From contig CALVAQ010000014.1 of the NCBI GenBank assembly GCA_944325595.1, forward strand, positions 1 to 48,607: a stretch of 48,607 bases of DNA. The letters run 5' to 3'. Of this stretch, positions 27,170 through 35,801 are shown in pieces. The translations under genes were made by a program, and so were the position numbers. A model generated the notes under the pieces. The model saw nothing but the letters and a program-made list of their open reading frames with translations. It was not told where the DNA came from and ran no database searches. Position 1 is the stretch's first letter, and each line of letters starts with the position of its first letter. Source of the DNA: Candidatus Gastranaerophilales bacterium (lineage in GTDB: Bacteria; Cyanobacteriota; Vampirovibrionia; Gastranaerophilales; Gastranaerophilaceae).

Positions 27170-28426
27170 TTAAGCTTCATATTTTTTGAAAAGAATAGAA
27201 GCGTTGTGTCCGCCAAAACCGAAAGAGTTAGTCAAAGCATATTTGACATCGGCTTTTTGGGCTTTGTGCGGTACATAGTTCAAATCAGCCACAGCTTCAT
27301 CCTGATTGTCAAGATTTATAGTCGGCGGTACAATACCGTGATTTATTACTTCAATACAAACAATTGATTCTGCAGCACCGGTCGCACCGAGCATATGACC
27401 ATGCATTGATTTTGTTGAGCTGACAAGAAGTTTTTTGTTTGTTGACAAATCACCGAATACTCTGGCAATAGCTTGAGATTCAGCAATATCACCCAGACCA
27501 GTGCTTGTACCGTGAGCGTTTACATAATCAACATCTTCCGGTTTTACACCGGCATCTTCAACAGCAAGTTTCATTGCCATTGCAGCACCTGCACCGTCTG
27601 AAGCCGGAGCAACAATATCATATGCATCAGCCGTTTGACCATAACCGACAACTTCAGCATAGATTTTTGCACCGCGTTTTTTGGCATGCTCAAGTTCTTC
27701 CAGAATAAGAACTGCTGCGCCTTCCGCCATAATAAAGCCGTCTCTGTCTTTGTCATAAGGACGGGAAGCTTTCTGCGGTTCATCATTGTGTTTTGATAAT
27801 GTTCTTGCGCTTGTGAATGCACCGATACCAAGTTTTGTAATAACAGCTTCAGCACCGCCGGCAACAATTACATCCGCATCATTCCACTGGATTGAACGGA
27901 AAGCATCGCCAACACTGTGAGCAGAGGTAGCACAAGCTGTAACAACAGCCTTGTTAACACCTTTGGCTCCGTGCTTGATAGAAATTCTGCCTGCACCCAT
28001 ATCGGCAATAATCATCGGAACAGTAAAAGGAGAACATTTTGTAGGTCCTTTTGCTGTAATAATGTCATGTTGTTTTTCAAAAGTATCAAATCCGCCGGCA
28101 GCAGATCCGACAATAACACCGTATCTGTACGGGTCAACATTTTCGCCTGCAACGATGCCTGAATCTTTAATTGCTTCATCAGCAGCAACCATTGCAAACT
28201 GCGTATATCTGTCCATTCTTCTTGCATCTTTAGGATCAAGATACTCTTCAGGTTTAAAGTCTTTTACTTCACCCGCAATATGGACGGTATGACCTTCCAA
28301 AGAGATATTTTCGATAGTTGAAATACCGCTTTTGCCTTCTGTCAGGCTGTTCCAAAATTTGTCTATACCGACACCAAAAGGTGATACAATCCCTAAACCT
28401 GTAACAACAACTCTTCTTTTACTCAT
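27170..28426 (-). CDS. fabF: 3-oxoacyl-ACP synthase II
   Basis: Condenses malonyl-ACP with acyl-ACP in fatty acid elongation. Active-site cysteine in TACATSAHS, the two histidines in NAHGTSTG and FGFGGHN, and the lysine in STKSMHGH are all present. The ATG at 28426 is preferred because AGAAGG lies seven bases upstream; an in-frame TTG two codons earlier is too close to that site. This gives 418 residues. acpP, which encodes its carrier protein, is directly upstream in the same direction. Confidence 0.96.
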   Translation of the reverse strand: MSKRRVVVTGLGIVSPFGVGIDKFWNSLTEGKSGISTIENISLEGHTVHIAGEVKDFKPEEYLDPKDARRMDRYTQFAMVAADEAIKDSGIVAGENVDPYRYGVIVGSAAGGFDTFEKQHDIITAKGPTKCSPFTVPMIIADMGAGRISIKHGAKGVNKAVVTACATSAHSVGDAFRSIQWNDADVIVAGGAEAVITKLGIGAFTSARTLSKHNDEPQKASRPYDKDRDGFIMAEGAAVLILEELEHAKKRGAKIYAEVVGYGQTADAYDIVAPASDGAGAAMAMKLAVEDAGVKPEDVDYVNAHGTSTGLGDIAESQAIARVFGDLSTNKKLLVSSTKSMHGHMLGATGAAESIVCIEVINHGIVPPTINLDNQDEAVADLNYVPHKAQKADVKYALTNSFGFGGHNASILFKKYEA

Positions 28427-28512
28427 CTTCAAACCTTCTCATTGACTATTGATAAAATTTACGGGGAGTAAATTCATGCTCCCCGCAAATTAAGTCTATA
28501 CAACTATAAAAC

Positions 28513-28746
28513 CTATGAATGAGATTCAATATAGTTAACTGCATCTTGAACAGTAGCGATTTTTTCAGCTTCTTCATCAGGAATTTCGCAACCGAATTCT
28601 TCTTCAAAAGCCATAACCAACTCAACTGTATCCAAAGAATCTGCACCCAAATCAGCTGTAAAGCTAGCTTCAGGAGTAACGAGATTTTCGTCTACGCTAA
28701 GTTGTTCAACAACTACTTTTTTAACTCTCTCAAGAACTGTACTCAT
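28513..28746 (-). CDS. acpP: Acyl carrier protein
   Basis: A 77-residue acidic four-helix protein that carries growing fatty acids on phosphopantetheine. The attachment serine is in GADSLD. The AGAGGT ribosome binding site and the promoter at 28792-28819 support the start. It is probably co-transcribed with fabF, 86 bases downstream. It would also donate acyl groups for lipid A and, possibly, to the PlsC-type enzymes encoded at 29252-30616. Confidence 0.97.
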   Translation of the reverse strand: MSTVLERVKKVVVEQLSVDENLVTPEASFTADLGADSLDTVELVMAFEEEFGCEIPDEEAEKIATVQDAVNYIESHS

Positions 28747-28791
28747 GTTTTTTCTACCTCTTTTTAATTAACTACGTATTTTTCCATTACT

Positions 28792-28819
28792 ATTATACTA
28801 TTTCAATATAAATATGCAA
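28792..28819 (-). promoter_or_regulatory. Promoter of acpP-fabF
   Basis: On the minus strand: TTGCAT (28819-28814), a 16-base spacer and a perfect TATAAT (28797-28792), about 45 bases ahead of the acpP start codon. Confidence 0.7.
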
Positions 28820-28944
28820 TTTTGTAAAGCATTAATGTTTATACTTAATGATTTTTTACACTTTCTTTTGTTTTCTCTGTATATTTTTATACACATTTTT
28901 TAATTCTTTTAATTTGCCGGAGAAAAACGAAATATCTTTACAAC

Positions 28945-29026
28945 AAAAAAAAACCGCTTGTCTTATTCAGACCAGCGGATGCAATTTTATAGATAAAGTG
29001 TGTTTTTTACATTTGTTATTTATTAT
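28945..29026 (-). ncRNA. Candidate small RNA with its own promoter and terminator
   Basis: The minus strand has TTGACT (29061-29056), a 17-base spacer and TATCTT (29038-29033), then about 80 bases with no meaningful reading frame. It ends in a stable hairpin CCGCT-GTCT / AGAC-AGCGG (28978-28954) followed by nine Ts. It resembles an independent small RNA gene between the acyltransferase genes and acpP. It could instead be a leader of the acpP transcript that ends early. Confidence 0.5.
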
Positions 29027-29100
29027 TTTATAAAGATACACTATTTTTTGGCTTTAGTCAACTCGGACAAGTGTTTTGAGTAAACCTCAAAAACACAGAA

Positions 29101-29146
29101 AACAGCAAAAATATTTTAAATTATACAAAATTTTTGCTGTTTTTTG
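29101..29146. terminator. AT-rich terminator after the acyltransferase genes
   Basis: Long imperfect stem, AACAGCAAAAATATTTT against AAAATTTTTGCTGTT, with a T run on each side. On the minus strand it would stop transcripts of the 29252-30616 gene pair. Confidence 0.65.
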
Positions 29147-29251
29147 ATAAAAAAGTGTTGATTTTTTATTAAATTATAAAAATATTTATGTAAAATTGCA
29201 TAAATATATAAAATTTTTTATTTTTACAATTGTTAACATTGTAGTAGATTT

Positions 29252-29944
29252 TTATGCTTCGGAAAATTCTTTTTGTTCCTGTGTCTCACCCTGTTCTGGC
29301 TCATTTGGAATATATTTGTAATGACACATAGAAGCTACCTGCTGACCCCACTGCTCTATAATTTCATCCTGAGGCAATTCATGTGAGATTGGTTTTCCTA
29401 TTTGGACAATGACTTTAGATTTAAAAGGAATCCAGTTGTATTTTTCGCATCCTGTGATTGAAATCGGCAATATATCCCATTTCGCAGCTTTTGCAACAAC
29501 GGCAAAACCTTTATTTATCTTTTCTATAGTGAAATTTTTTCTTATACCGCCTTGTGGAAAGATTCCAAGCAGCCAATTTGTTTTTGTCAGCTCTTTCACT
29601 GTTTTTATTGTAGAAACTTCGAGTTTTTGTCTGTTTACGGCAAAAGCTCCGAGCCAATCCATGTTCAGCGTAAAGAATGAACCGTTTTCAAAAAGTTCTT
29701 TTTTTGCCATATACGCTATTGGTTTTATTACAGCTATTGAAACAAGAAACGGATCAAAATATGATACGTGATTTGCGGCACAGATAAATTTTCTGTTTTT
29801 CGGTATGTTTTCTCTGCCCTTTATTTCAAATTTGTAGAAAAACCAGAATATGGGTGTAGCAACGAATACACACCATAGTATCTGGTATAACATTCTGAAA
29901 AAGTTGTATTCATTTGCATATCTTCTTGCGTAATTTCTTGTCAT
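29252..29944 (-). CDS. plsC: PlsC-type acyltransferase
   Basis: Lysophosphatidic acid acyltransferase-like, 230 residues. The HX4D catalytic motif is in NHVSYFDPF, followed by the acyl-binding FPQGGIRKN block (FPEGTR in most relatives) and a late P-I-S-I-T-G motif. One N-terminal hydrophobic segment (about 20-37) would tether it to the membrane. It sits 33 bases after a homologous gene. The pair may split acceptors, for example phospholipid and another lipid. Confidence 0.82.
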   Translation of the reverse strand: MTRNYARRYANEYNFFRMLYQILWCVFVATPIFWFFYKFEIKGRENIPKNRKFICAANHVSYFDPFLVSIAVIKPIAYMAKKELFENGSFFTLNMDWLGAFAVNRQKLEVSTIKTVKELTKTNWLLGIFPQGGIRKNFTIEKINKGFAVVAKAAKWDILPISITGCEKYNWIPFKSKVIVQIGKPISHELPQDEIIEQWGQQVASMCHYKYIPNEPEQGETQEQKEFSEA

Positions 29945-29977
29945 TTCATACCCCGAAACTTTTCTTCTTAATTCATT

Positions 29978-30616
29978 TTATTCCAGAACATATTCTTTTC
30001 CCGTGAGTTCGGAAATCGTGTCACACCATTTGTGCATCATATCATCAATGTCATCACTGTACGGAATCATTTTACCTATTTTTATAGTTAATTGATTTGA
30101 GCCAAACCATTTCGGTTTTTCATCCGAGCCAATAATCGCTACAGGCAGAATACCTGTTTTTGTTGCTTTAGCAAAAGAAGCAAAGCCTTTTGTTATTTTT
30201 TCAACTCTGTCGCTGGAATCTCTTGTCCCCTGGGGGAAAAGTCCGAGCATCCATTTTGTATTTTTTATATTCAGTGCAGTTTTTATGGTTGAGACTTCCA
30301 CCTTGTCTCTGCGAACGGCGAACGCACCGCAAAAATCGAGAAGAAGCCGTGAAAAAAACTTTTCAAACAGCTCTTCTTTTGCCATGAATGCAATAGGCAA
30401 ATCAAGAGCAAACGGAAGAAGAAACGGATCTCTTCCTGAAATATGGTTTGCCGCAACAATAAACTTGTCTTCTTCCGGTATATTTTCTTTCCCTTCAACT
30501 CTGTATTTATACATAAGTTTTATGTACGCACCGAAAACGACATTGCAGGTGAGCCATTGAAACATGGCTCTGGCTTTATTAAATACTTTTACGTCTCTTT
30601 TTGAAAAAGTGCTCAT
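29978..30616 (-). CDS. plsC: PlsC-type acyltransferase, second copy
   Basis: Homologue of the next gene downstream, 212 residues. HX4D in NHISGRDPF and the canonical FPQGTRDSS block are present. An N-terminal hydrophobic patch lies at about residues 17-30. FPQGTR here is closer to the family consensus than in its neighbour, so this copy is the better candidate for the general 1-acylglycerol-3-phosphate acyltransferase. The tandem arrangement suggests an old duplication. Confidence 0.83.
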   Translation of the reverse strand: MSTFSKRDVKVFNKARAMFQWLTCNVVFGAYIKLMYKYRVEGKENIPEEDKFIVAANHISGRDPFLLPFALDLPIAFMAKEELFEKFFSRLLLDFCGAFAVRRDKVEVSTIKTALNIKNTKWMLGLFPQGTRDSSDRVEKITKGFASFAKATKTGILPVAIIGSDEKPKWFGSNQLTIKIGKMIPYSDDIDDMMHKWCDTISELTGKEYVLE

Positions 30617-30690
30617 TTTTTATCTCAACAACAATATTTCTTACAAATATTTTAGCAAAAATCTTTTTGAAAAGAAAATTACACAAAAGT

Positions 30691-31755
30691 CTAATTGCCA
30701 AAAGCTTTTTTAATAGATTCATCAAAAGGCGGATACAAAACACCTTTTTCTGTGATAATTCCCTTAATTAGCTCATGCGGAGTGACATCAAACCCCGGAT
30801 TAATTACATTTACTCCCTCTGCGCAAATACGTTTTCCGTTTATATGAGTAACCTCTTCATGGTCTCTTTCTTCAATAGGAATTTGTTTTCCTGATTTTAT
30901 TGAAGTATCGATTGTCGAAAGAGGCGCTGCAATATAAAACGGAACCTTGTGATAATTTGCAACAATAGCCAGATTATAAGTACCGATTTTGTTGGCAGTA
31001 TCACCATTTGCAGCAATTCTGTCCGCACCGACAACAACCATGTCTATCATACCTTTGTTCATAAAATACCCGCTCATCCCGTCCGTAATGAGGGTAACGG
31101 GGATTTTGTCCATTACGAGTTCAAATGTAGTAATTTTTGCTCCCTGCTGGCGGGGTCTTGTTTCGTCTGCAAAGACCTGAATAGTATTGTCTTTTGCAAA
31201 TGCAGAACGCACCACACCCAGCGCCGTTCCGTAACCCACAGTAGCCAGCGCACCTGCATTGCAGTGTGTCAGGATGGATGCTCCTTTTTTTGTAACAAGT
31301 TCCGCACCGAAATCACCGATTTTTTTGTTAATTTCTATATCTTCATTTTCAAGCTGTATGCCATGGTCAATAAGCAGCTGAACCGTTTCATCAACCTGCG
31401 TTTTTGAGTTTTTTGCAAGCTCAAATTGTTTGTCAACTGCCCACATAAGATTTACGGCAGTTGGTCTGGAGCTTTTCAAAAATTCGGCTTTTTCCTTCAG
31501 TAATTTTAAGAATTCATTTTTGTCTTTTGTCTTTTTTGAAATTTCAATTGCAGCAAGAGCCATGCCGTGTGCACCGGCAATCCCTATAGCCGGAGCGCCT
31601 CTAACAATCATTGTTTTTATTGCATTATACATTTCGTTTGATGTCTTTACATCAACAAGTTTGTATTCGTAGGGAATTACGAGCTGGTCAACCATTCTCG
31701 AGACATTTTTTGAATCAATCCATTCTATCGTTTTTATTTTCGACTTAAAATCCAT
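30691..31755 (-). CDS. mtnA: Methylthioribose-1-phosphate isomerase
   Basis: Converts methylthioribose 1-phosphate to the ribulose form in methionine salvage, and related enzymes act on 5-deoxyribose phosphate. Family signatures: RGAPAIGIAGAHG, ILTHCNAGALATVG (catalytic Cys), DGMSGYFM and GADRIAANGDTANKIGT (catalytic Asp). The ATG at 31755 is chosen because GAGGA lies about eight bases before it; another ATG six bases upstream is too close. This gives 354 residues. No other salvage gene is nearby. Confidence 0.93.
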   Translation of the reverse strand: MDFKSKIKTIEWIDSKNVSRMVDQLVIPYEYKLVDVKTSNEMYNAIKTMIVRGAPAIGIAGAHGMALAAIEISKKTKDKNEFLKLLKEKAEFLKSSRPTAVNLMWAVDKQFELAKNSKTQVDETVQLLIDHGIQLENEDIEINKKIGDFGAELVTKKGASILTHCNAGALATVGYGTALGVVRSAFAKDNTIQVFADETRPRQQGAKITTFELVMDKIPVTLITDGMSGYFMNKGMIDMVVVGADRIAANGDTANKIGTYNLAIVANYHKVPFYIAAPLSTIDTSIKSGKQIPIEERDHEEVTHINGKRICAEGVNVINPGFDVTPHELIKGIITEKGVLYPPFDESIKKAFGN

Positions 31756-31773
31756 AACCATTCCTCAAAAACT

Positions 31774-32250
31774 CTAATCTTTTATGTCAATTTCGGTAGG
31801 TACTTCTTCCGGTTTGGGTTCAATTTGATTGTAAATATACATTGTTACAAGACCTGAAAAAGCATTCATCAACGCAGAAAGGATTGCAACAAAAATCACC
31901 ATCATTATTGTTACAAAAACCCCTGAGCGAAAGAGAAGACTTACACCGAGATAAAAAGACCCTTTGTATAAAAAGCCGATAATTGTGGCAAGCGGCACAA
32001 ACGAAACTGAGAACCCAATAAATGATACAAATCCGATAATAGCCCCGTAGATAGCCCCTTCTTTGGGTTCAACATAACCGAGAATATTCAGTTTTTTCAA
32101 ATAGATAAACAAAACCGGTGCAGCAAGTATCATTAAAACAAAGAATGAGAAATTACAGATAAACGGAATTATCGTAATCAACCCCAAAATCAACCCCACT
32201 ATCGCCGAGAGTGTAAGTAATTTTTTTAAAAATATTTTGTTGGATAACAT
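31774..32250 (-). CDS. Unknown multi-span membrane protein
   Basis: A 158-residue, very hydrophobic protein with four or five predicted spans and a short acidic C-terminal tail (KPEEVPTEID). I do not recognise the family. The pattern of glycine-rich helices resembles DUF4199-like or small permease-like proteins, but this is not a confident match. It lies between ruvC and mtnA in the same direction. Confidence 0.6.
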   Translation of the reverse strand: MLSNKIFLKKLLTLSAIVGLILGLITIIPFICNFSFFVLMILAAPVLFIYLKKLNILGYVEPKEGAIYGAIIGFVSFIGFSVSFVPLATIIGFLYKGSFYLGVSLLFRSGVFVTIMMVIFVAILSALMNAFSGLVTMYIYNQIEPKPEEVPTEIDIKD

Positions 32251-32297
32251 TTTTTCCCCTTTGAATTTTTATAATTACTAATTAAAACATAAAAACA

Positions 32298-32801
32298 TTA
32301 TGCACTCACATATTTTGACAAATCGCACTGCAGGTTTCTTGCATGGCAAACGGCAATAGCAATTGAATCCACAGTATCATCGAGTTTTGGCCAATTCTTG
32401 TCATTTTTTTCTACCATGCGTTCTACAGCTCCGGCAACCTCATCTTTTGTCGCTCTTCCGTAGCCTGTTATGGTTTGTTTTACAATAATCGGTGTGTACT
32501 CAACCGCAGGAACTGACATTTTTTCAAGAGTCATCATTATAACCCCCCTCGCTTGAGCAACAGGGATAATTGTTTTCTGGTTCTTAAAGAAATAAAGTTT
32601 TTCCACTCCGGCTGTATCAGGTGAGAATTGTTTTATTATTTCTTCCAAATCTCTGGAAATTTCGTACAGCCTGCCTGCTTCGGTTTTATTTTTGTCGGTC
32701 TGAATTGAACCTGACGAAACAAGTGTGCAGCAATCGCCCTCAACATCCAAAATGCTGTAGCCGACTATTGCTATTCCCGGATCTATTCCCAAAACTCTCA
32801 T
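32298..32801 (-). CDS. ruvC: Holliday junction resolvase RuvC
   Basis: Cuts four-way DNA junctions during recombination repair, as a dimer with RuvAB. The four acidic residues of the RNase-H-like site are present: D7 (GIDPG), E67 (GVEKLYF), D142 and D145 (DDTVDS). The length of 167 residues is standard. ruvA and ruvB are not in the window. Confidence 0.95.
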   Translation of the reverse strand: MRVLGIDPGIAIVGYSILDVEGDCCTLVSSGSIQTDKNKTEAGRLYEISRDLEEIIKQFSPDTAGVEKLYFFKNQKTIIPVAQARGVIMMTLEKMSVPAVEYTPIIVKQTITGYGRATKDEVAGAVERMVEKNDKNWPKLDDTVDSIAIAVCHARNLQCDLSKYVSA

Positions 32802-32877
32802 AGTAACAATTATAATTGACTAATACAGAAAGACAAACTCTTAATATTATTACATATCTGTAAGATTTGAGCCAAAA

Positions 32878-32928
32878 TTGTTTGTATAAAAAATATGTTT
32901 ATGATAATTTCTATTTACACAGAAATTA
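32878..32928 (+). promoter_or_regulatory. Promoter and leader hairpin of rpsF
   Basis: TTGTTT (32878-32883), a 16-base spacer and TATGAT (32900-32905). A perfect 8-base stem TAATTTCT / AGAAATTA (32905-32928) then lies just ahead of the AAGGAG ribosome binding site (32934-32939). The hairpin could control access to that site. I could not see the bulged CCG element of the known S6:S18 binding leader. Confidence 0.45.
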
Positions 32929-32946
32929 CTAGTAAGGAGCAAAAAA

Positions 32947-33243
32947 TTGAAAAGATACGAATTATTATCAATCATTAAACCGAATATGGATGCTGAAGAA
33001 GCAGACAAGGTTATCGCAAAAATAGAAGATATTGTTAAATCTTTGGGCGGCAGCGTTTCTTCTACAGACAAAATGGGCAGAAAAAAACTTGCTCATGATA
33101 TCCAGAATTTCAGAGACGGTCATTATGTAGCTCAGAGAATTGAACTCGCACCCGAAAAAGTTGCTGAATTCAAAAGACAATTGAGCTTGAATGACAACAT
33201 TCTCAGAACAATGTTTATGGAAGAATCAAAAGTTAGTGCATAG
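32947..33243 (+). CDS. rpsF: 30S ribosomal protein S6
   Basis: Small-subunit protein that pairs with S18 on the platform. The 98-residue length, the N-terminal MKRYELLSIIKPN and the YVAQRIELAPEKV pattern are typical. Start is TTG with AAGGAG upstream. It is first in the conserved rpsF-ssb-rpsR operon. Confidence 0.96.
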   Translation: MKRYELLSIIKPNMDAEEADKVIAKIEDIVKSLGGSVSSTDKMGRKKLAHDIQNFRDGHYVAQRIELAPEKVAEFKRQLSLNDNILRTMFMEESKVSA

Positions 33244-33264
33244 TCCGGAAAGTCAGGAGAAAAA

Positions 33265-33666
33265 ATGAGTTTAGCAAAAGCAGTTATATCAGGAACAGTA
33301 TATAGAGCGCCGGAAAAACGCTTTACATCAAACAATGTGCCTATTTCCGCTTTTGCGATGAACATTTCTGACAATGAGGAAACACTGGTTAGAGTTATTG
33401 CCAAAGGCAATCTGGCACAAACAGTTGAAGAAAGCATCTCAAAAGGCGACAGAGTCGTTGTTGAGGGCAGGCTTCAAAACAATACAGTTAAAAACGAAGA
33501 CGGTTCTGAAAGAAGAATTGTTGAGATAGATGCCTATACATTTGAAAAACTTATGGGCAGTTCTTCTTCAACATCTGCTTCTTCAAAATCGCCTGATACA
33601 TTGGTCCAATTTGGACAGGACGATTTTTCGGATGACCTGATTGGAGAAGACGAAATTCCGTTTTAA
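33265..33666 (+). CDS. ssb: Single-stranded DNA-binding protein
   Basis: OB-fold protein of 133 residues that coats single-stranded DNA. The N-terminal binding core (about 1-100) is followed by a short Ser-rich linker and the acidic protein-docking tip DDLIGEDEIPF. It is somewhat shorter than E. coli SSB because of the linker. Placement between rpsF and rpsR is the classic arrangement. Confidence 0.95.
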   Translation: MSLAKAVISGTVYRAPEKRFTSNNVPISAFAMNISDNEETLVRVIAKGNLAQTVEESISKGDRVVVEGRLQNNTVKNEDGSERRIVEIDAYTFEKLMGSSSSTSASSKSPDTLVQFGQDDFSDDLIGEDEIPF

Positions 33667-33760
33667 CAGCAGGGACATTCGAGCGCAAACGCCGGCGGAT
33701 TTTGCTTTTAAGAGAGCATAATCCTTGTACAACAAATTACGAAAGAAAAGGATAAAGACA

Positions 33761-33991
33761 ATGGCAAGACCACAAATCGACAAAAACAAAAGAAAAAGCT
33801 GCAACTTCTGTGCAGATAAAGTAGAAGTCATCGATTATAAAGATGCACAAAAAATCAGAAGATACTTAACAGAAGCAGGAAAAATTCTCCCGAGAAGAAT
33901 TACGGGAACTTGTGCAGAACATCAAAGAATGCTTGCAAAAGCCGTAAAAAAAGCAAGAGAAGCTGCTTTGATTAATTATGTATATGACTAA
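33761..33991 (+). CDS. rpsR: 30S ribosomal protein S18, zinc-binding form
   Basis: Binds S6 on the 30S platform. The start at 33761 (76 residues) is chosen over an upstream GTA-region start because AAAGGATA sits just before this ATG and MARPQIDKN is the normal beginning. CNFC near the start and CAEH further on form a likely zinc site, the ancestral C+ form that many bacteria have lost. Confidence 0.95.
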   Translation: MARPQIDKNKRKSCNFCADKVEVIDYKDAQKIRRYLTEAGKILPRRITGTCAEHQRMLAKAVKKAREAALINYVYD

Positions 33992-34009
33992 TCAATAAAT
34001 GCGTAGAAT

Positions 34010-34042
34010 AAAAAAAGACCTCTACTAAAGGGGTCTTTTTTT
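34010..34042 (+). terminator. Terminator of the rpsF-ssb-rpsR operon
   Basis: Stem GACCTC (34017-34022) with GGGGTC (34030-34035), a seven-base loop, an A run before and T7 after. Confidence 0.9.
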
Positions 34043-34368
34043 GTATTAAACATGGTGTCACTGCTGCCGCCGTAAGCCACCGGTCAGACATTGGCGGACA
34101 TGGGGTTCACCGTTCTGCTTTTGAATATGTCATAATTTTTTATACGGCATGCAGGAACTGTGTTTCCGACGTAGCGCCTCTCATAAAAGCATCATTTAGT
34201 CAGCTTTTGTTCGGTATTGTGTTCCTTATCACAAATTTTTTCGGGACAATCTCTTTTATTTGTTTTTTATATCGGTAATAAAGTTGAACAAACCAGACCG
34301 CAGGACATAATAGAATACAAATCTTTCAATATTTGATAAAATAAAAAATTATAATCAAAGGAACAGAA
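34043..34368. other. Gene-free stretch with a GC-rich island
   Basis: Positions 34051-34110 hold 37 G/C of 60, well above the surroundings. One plus-strand frame stays open from 34012 to the stop at 34276-34278 (88 codons) but has no ATG or GTG; its only usual start is a late TTG at 34207. The latter part would encode a hydrophobic helix. It may be a decayed gene fragment. The LysR gene and its leader follow. Confidence 0.4.
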
Positions 34369-35265
34369 ATGGAAATCAGAGTCTTACGATATTTTTTGGC
34401 AGTAGCACGAGAAGGAAGCATAACAGCCGCAGCAAATACTTTGCACCTTACGCAGCCGACACTTTCAAGACAATTGCAGGATTTGGAAAAAGAACTCGGA
34501 CAAAAATTGCTTGTTAGAGGGAAATACAAAATTTCTCTGACACCAGAGGGAATGATACTTCGCAAAAGAGCCGAAGAAATTGTTGATATGGTGGAAAAAA
34601 CAGAGTCCGAATTTCAATCAATAAAAGATATTGTAAGCGGTGATATCTATATTGGCTGCGGAGAGACAGACTCCATGAAATACGTAGCAAATGTAATGAA
34701 AGAACTGCAGGATGAATATCCGGATATAAAATTTCATATTTATAGCGGCAATGCAGAAGACGTAACAGAAAAACTGGACAAAGGTCTTTTAGATTTCGGG
34801 GTATTGATTCAACCGATAGATTTATCAAAATATGACAATTTGCCATTGCCTGATAAAGATGTCTGGGGTGTTATCGCCAAAAAAGACAGCCCCCTTGCTC
34901 AAAAAGACAAGGTTACTCTTAAAGACCTTGTTAACGTACCTTTAATTGCCTCAAGGCAAATGTCCAAAAAGTATTCCTCGCAAAGCGGTTTTTTGGATTG
35001 GTTCGGCAAGGAATTTGAACACCTAAACATTGCCGCCACATACAACCTTGTGTATAACGCAGCAATAATGGTAAATGCGGGTATCGGATACGCTGTTACT
35101 CTTGACAAACTCGTAAACACCTCAGATACTACAAATTTGTGTTTTATTCCTCTGTCACCCAGACTGGAATCCGGTCTTGATATTGTGTGGAAAAAACATC
35201 AGGTTTTTTCACCTGCAGCAAAAATATTTTTAGACAGGCTTCAAAAAAAGTTTGGAACAGCATAA
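34369..35265 (+). CDS. LysR-family transcriptional regulator
   Basis: A 298-residue DNA-binding regulator. The winged helix-turn-helix is at residues 1-60 (AVAREGSITAAANTLHLTQPTLSRQ), and the rest is a two-lobed effector-binding domain. LysR proteins often control a divergent neighbour, but here the upstream side is a non-coding island and the operon ahead runs in the same direction. Target and effector are unknown. Confidence 0.92.
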   Translation: MEIRVLRYFLAVAREGSITAAANTLHLTQPTLSRQLQDLEKELGQKLLVRGKYKISLTPEGMILRKRAEEIVDMVEKTESEFQSIKDIVSGDIYIGCGETDSMKYVANVMKELQDEYPDIKFHIYSGNAEDVTEKLDKGLLDFGVLIQPIDLSKYDNLPLPDKDVWGVIAKKDSPLAQKDKVTLKDLVNVPLIASRQMSKKYSSQSGFLDWFGKEFEHLNIAATYNLVYNAAIMVNAGIGYAVTLDKLVNTSDTTNLCFIPLSPRLESGLDIVWKKHQVFSPAAKIFLDRLQKKFGTA

Positions 35266-35340
35266 GAGTTTAAGTTGCTAAATATTGTCCGAAAAAATTT
35301 TCATACAAACGAAGCCATAGGCAAGCAGTGATGCATATAC

Positions 35341-35390
35341 TCGCTGCGGTGAGGGGATGGGAGAGCGGTTCCGGGCGACATCTGCGGCAC
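35341..35390. other. Short GC-rich island after the LysR gene
   Basis: 35 of 50 bases are G or C in an otherwise AT-rich spacer (35266-35466). No stable symmetrical repeat or coding frame explains it. It is unlike its surroundings and could be a remnant of transferred DNA or a repeat-family copy. Confidence 0.4.
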
Positions 35391-35466
35391 CAGATTAAAT
35401 ATTAAACCTTTAAATGATTCATTACAAAAAATTTGATGATATAATATTTTGTGTGGGAGAAATAAT

Positions 35467-35769
35467 ATGAACAGTAAACGCTGGTACGACAAAGAGCCGA
35501 CATTGAGTCTTGCCGTAAGTCTTATAAAAAATTCAAAAACAGATACTCAACTGCGTTGTGCAGAGTTCATAAAAAGCAAAGCGCAGGATTACGGAGTTGT
35601 TCTTAACAGCAATTTGTTAGGAGCATTCAATTATGTACTCAACAGATGGTACGATTCTTCCGAACCTCTCGCCGAGGCATTTGGTTACTTAAAAGAAGCT
35701 GACGAAGAAACAAGAAAACAGATTTCGTTGGAAGTTATTGCTTTTCTTGAAAAAGTTGAAACAGTTTAG
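35467..35769 (+). CDS. Unknown 100-residue protein
   Basis: Small, helical, soluble protein that I do not recognise. Motifs such as LNRWYDSSEPLAEAF and a TRKQISLEVIAF stretch suggest an all-alpha fold. The ATG at 35467 is chosen because GGGAGA lies 7-12 bases upstream. It precedes the SpoIID-domain gene by 32 bases and may be co-transcribed with it. Confidence 0.65.
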   Translation: MNSKRWYDKEPTLSLAVSLIKNSKTDTQLRCAEFIKSKAQDYGVVLNSNLLGAFNYVLNRWYDSSEPLAEAFGYLKEADEETRKQISLEVIAFLEKVETV

Positions 35770-35801
35770 CACTTTTAAAATTTGACTGGTTACAGTTGGT
35801 T

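Larger units (their letters stand above)
28820..29251. other. Gene-free stretch between acpP and the acyltransferase genes
   Basis: No convincing coding frame. Besides the candidate small RNA it holds a hairpin GTGTTTTGAG/CTCAAAAACAC (29071-29096) and the AT-rich terminator at 29101-29146. The rest (29147-29251) is nearly pure A/T. Confidence 0.6.

Noticed and set aside
32802..32946. Known S6:S18-binding leader RNA ahead of rpsF
   Set aside because: A hairpin is present, but the bulged CCG element that defines the known motif could not be found.
35301..35492. Minus-strand reading frame of 63 codons across the GC-rich patch
   Set aside because: It has no ribosome binding site, crosses the start of the gene at 35467 and shows no recognisable domain.
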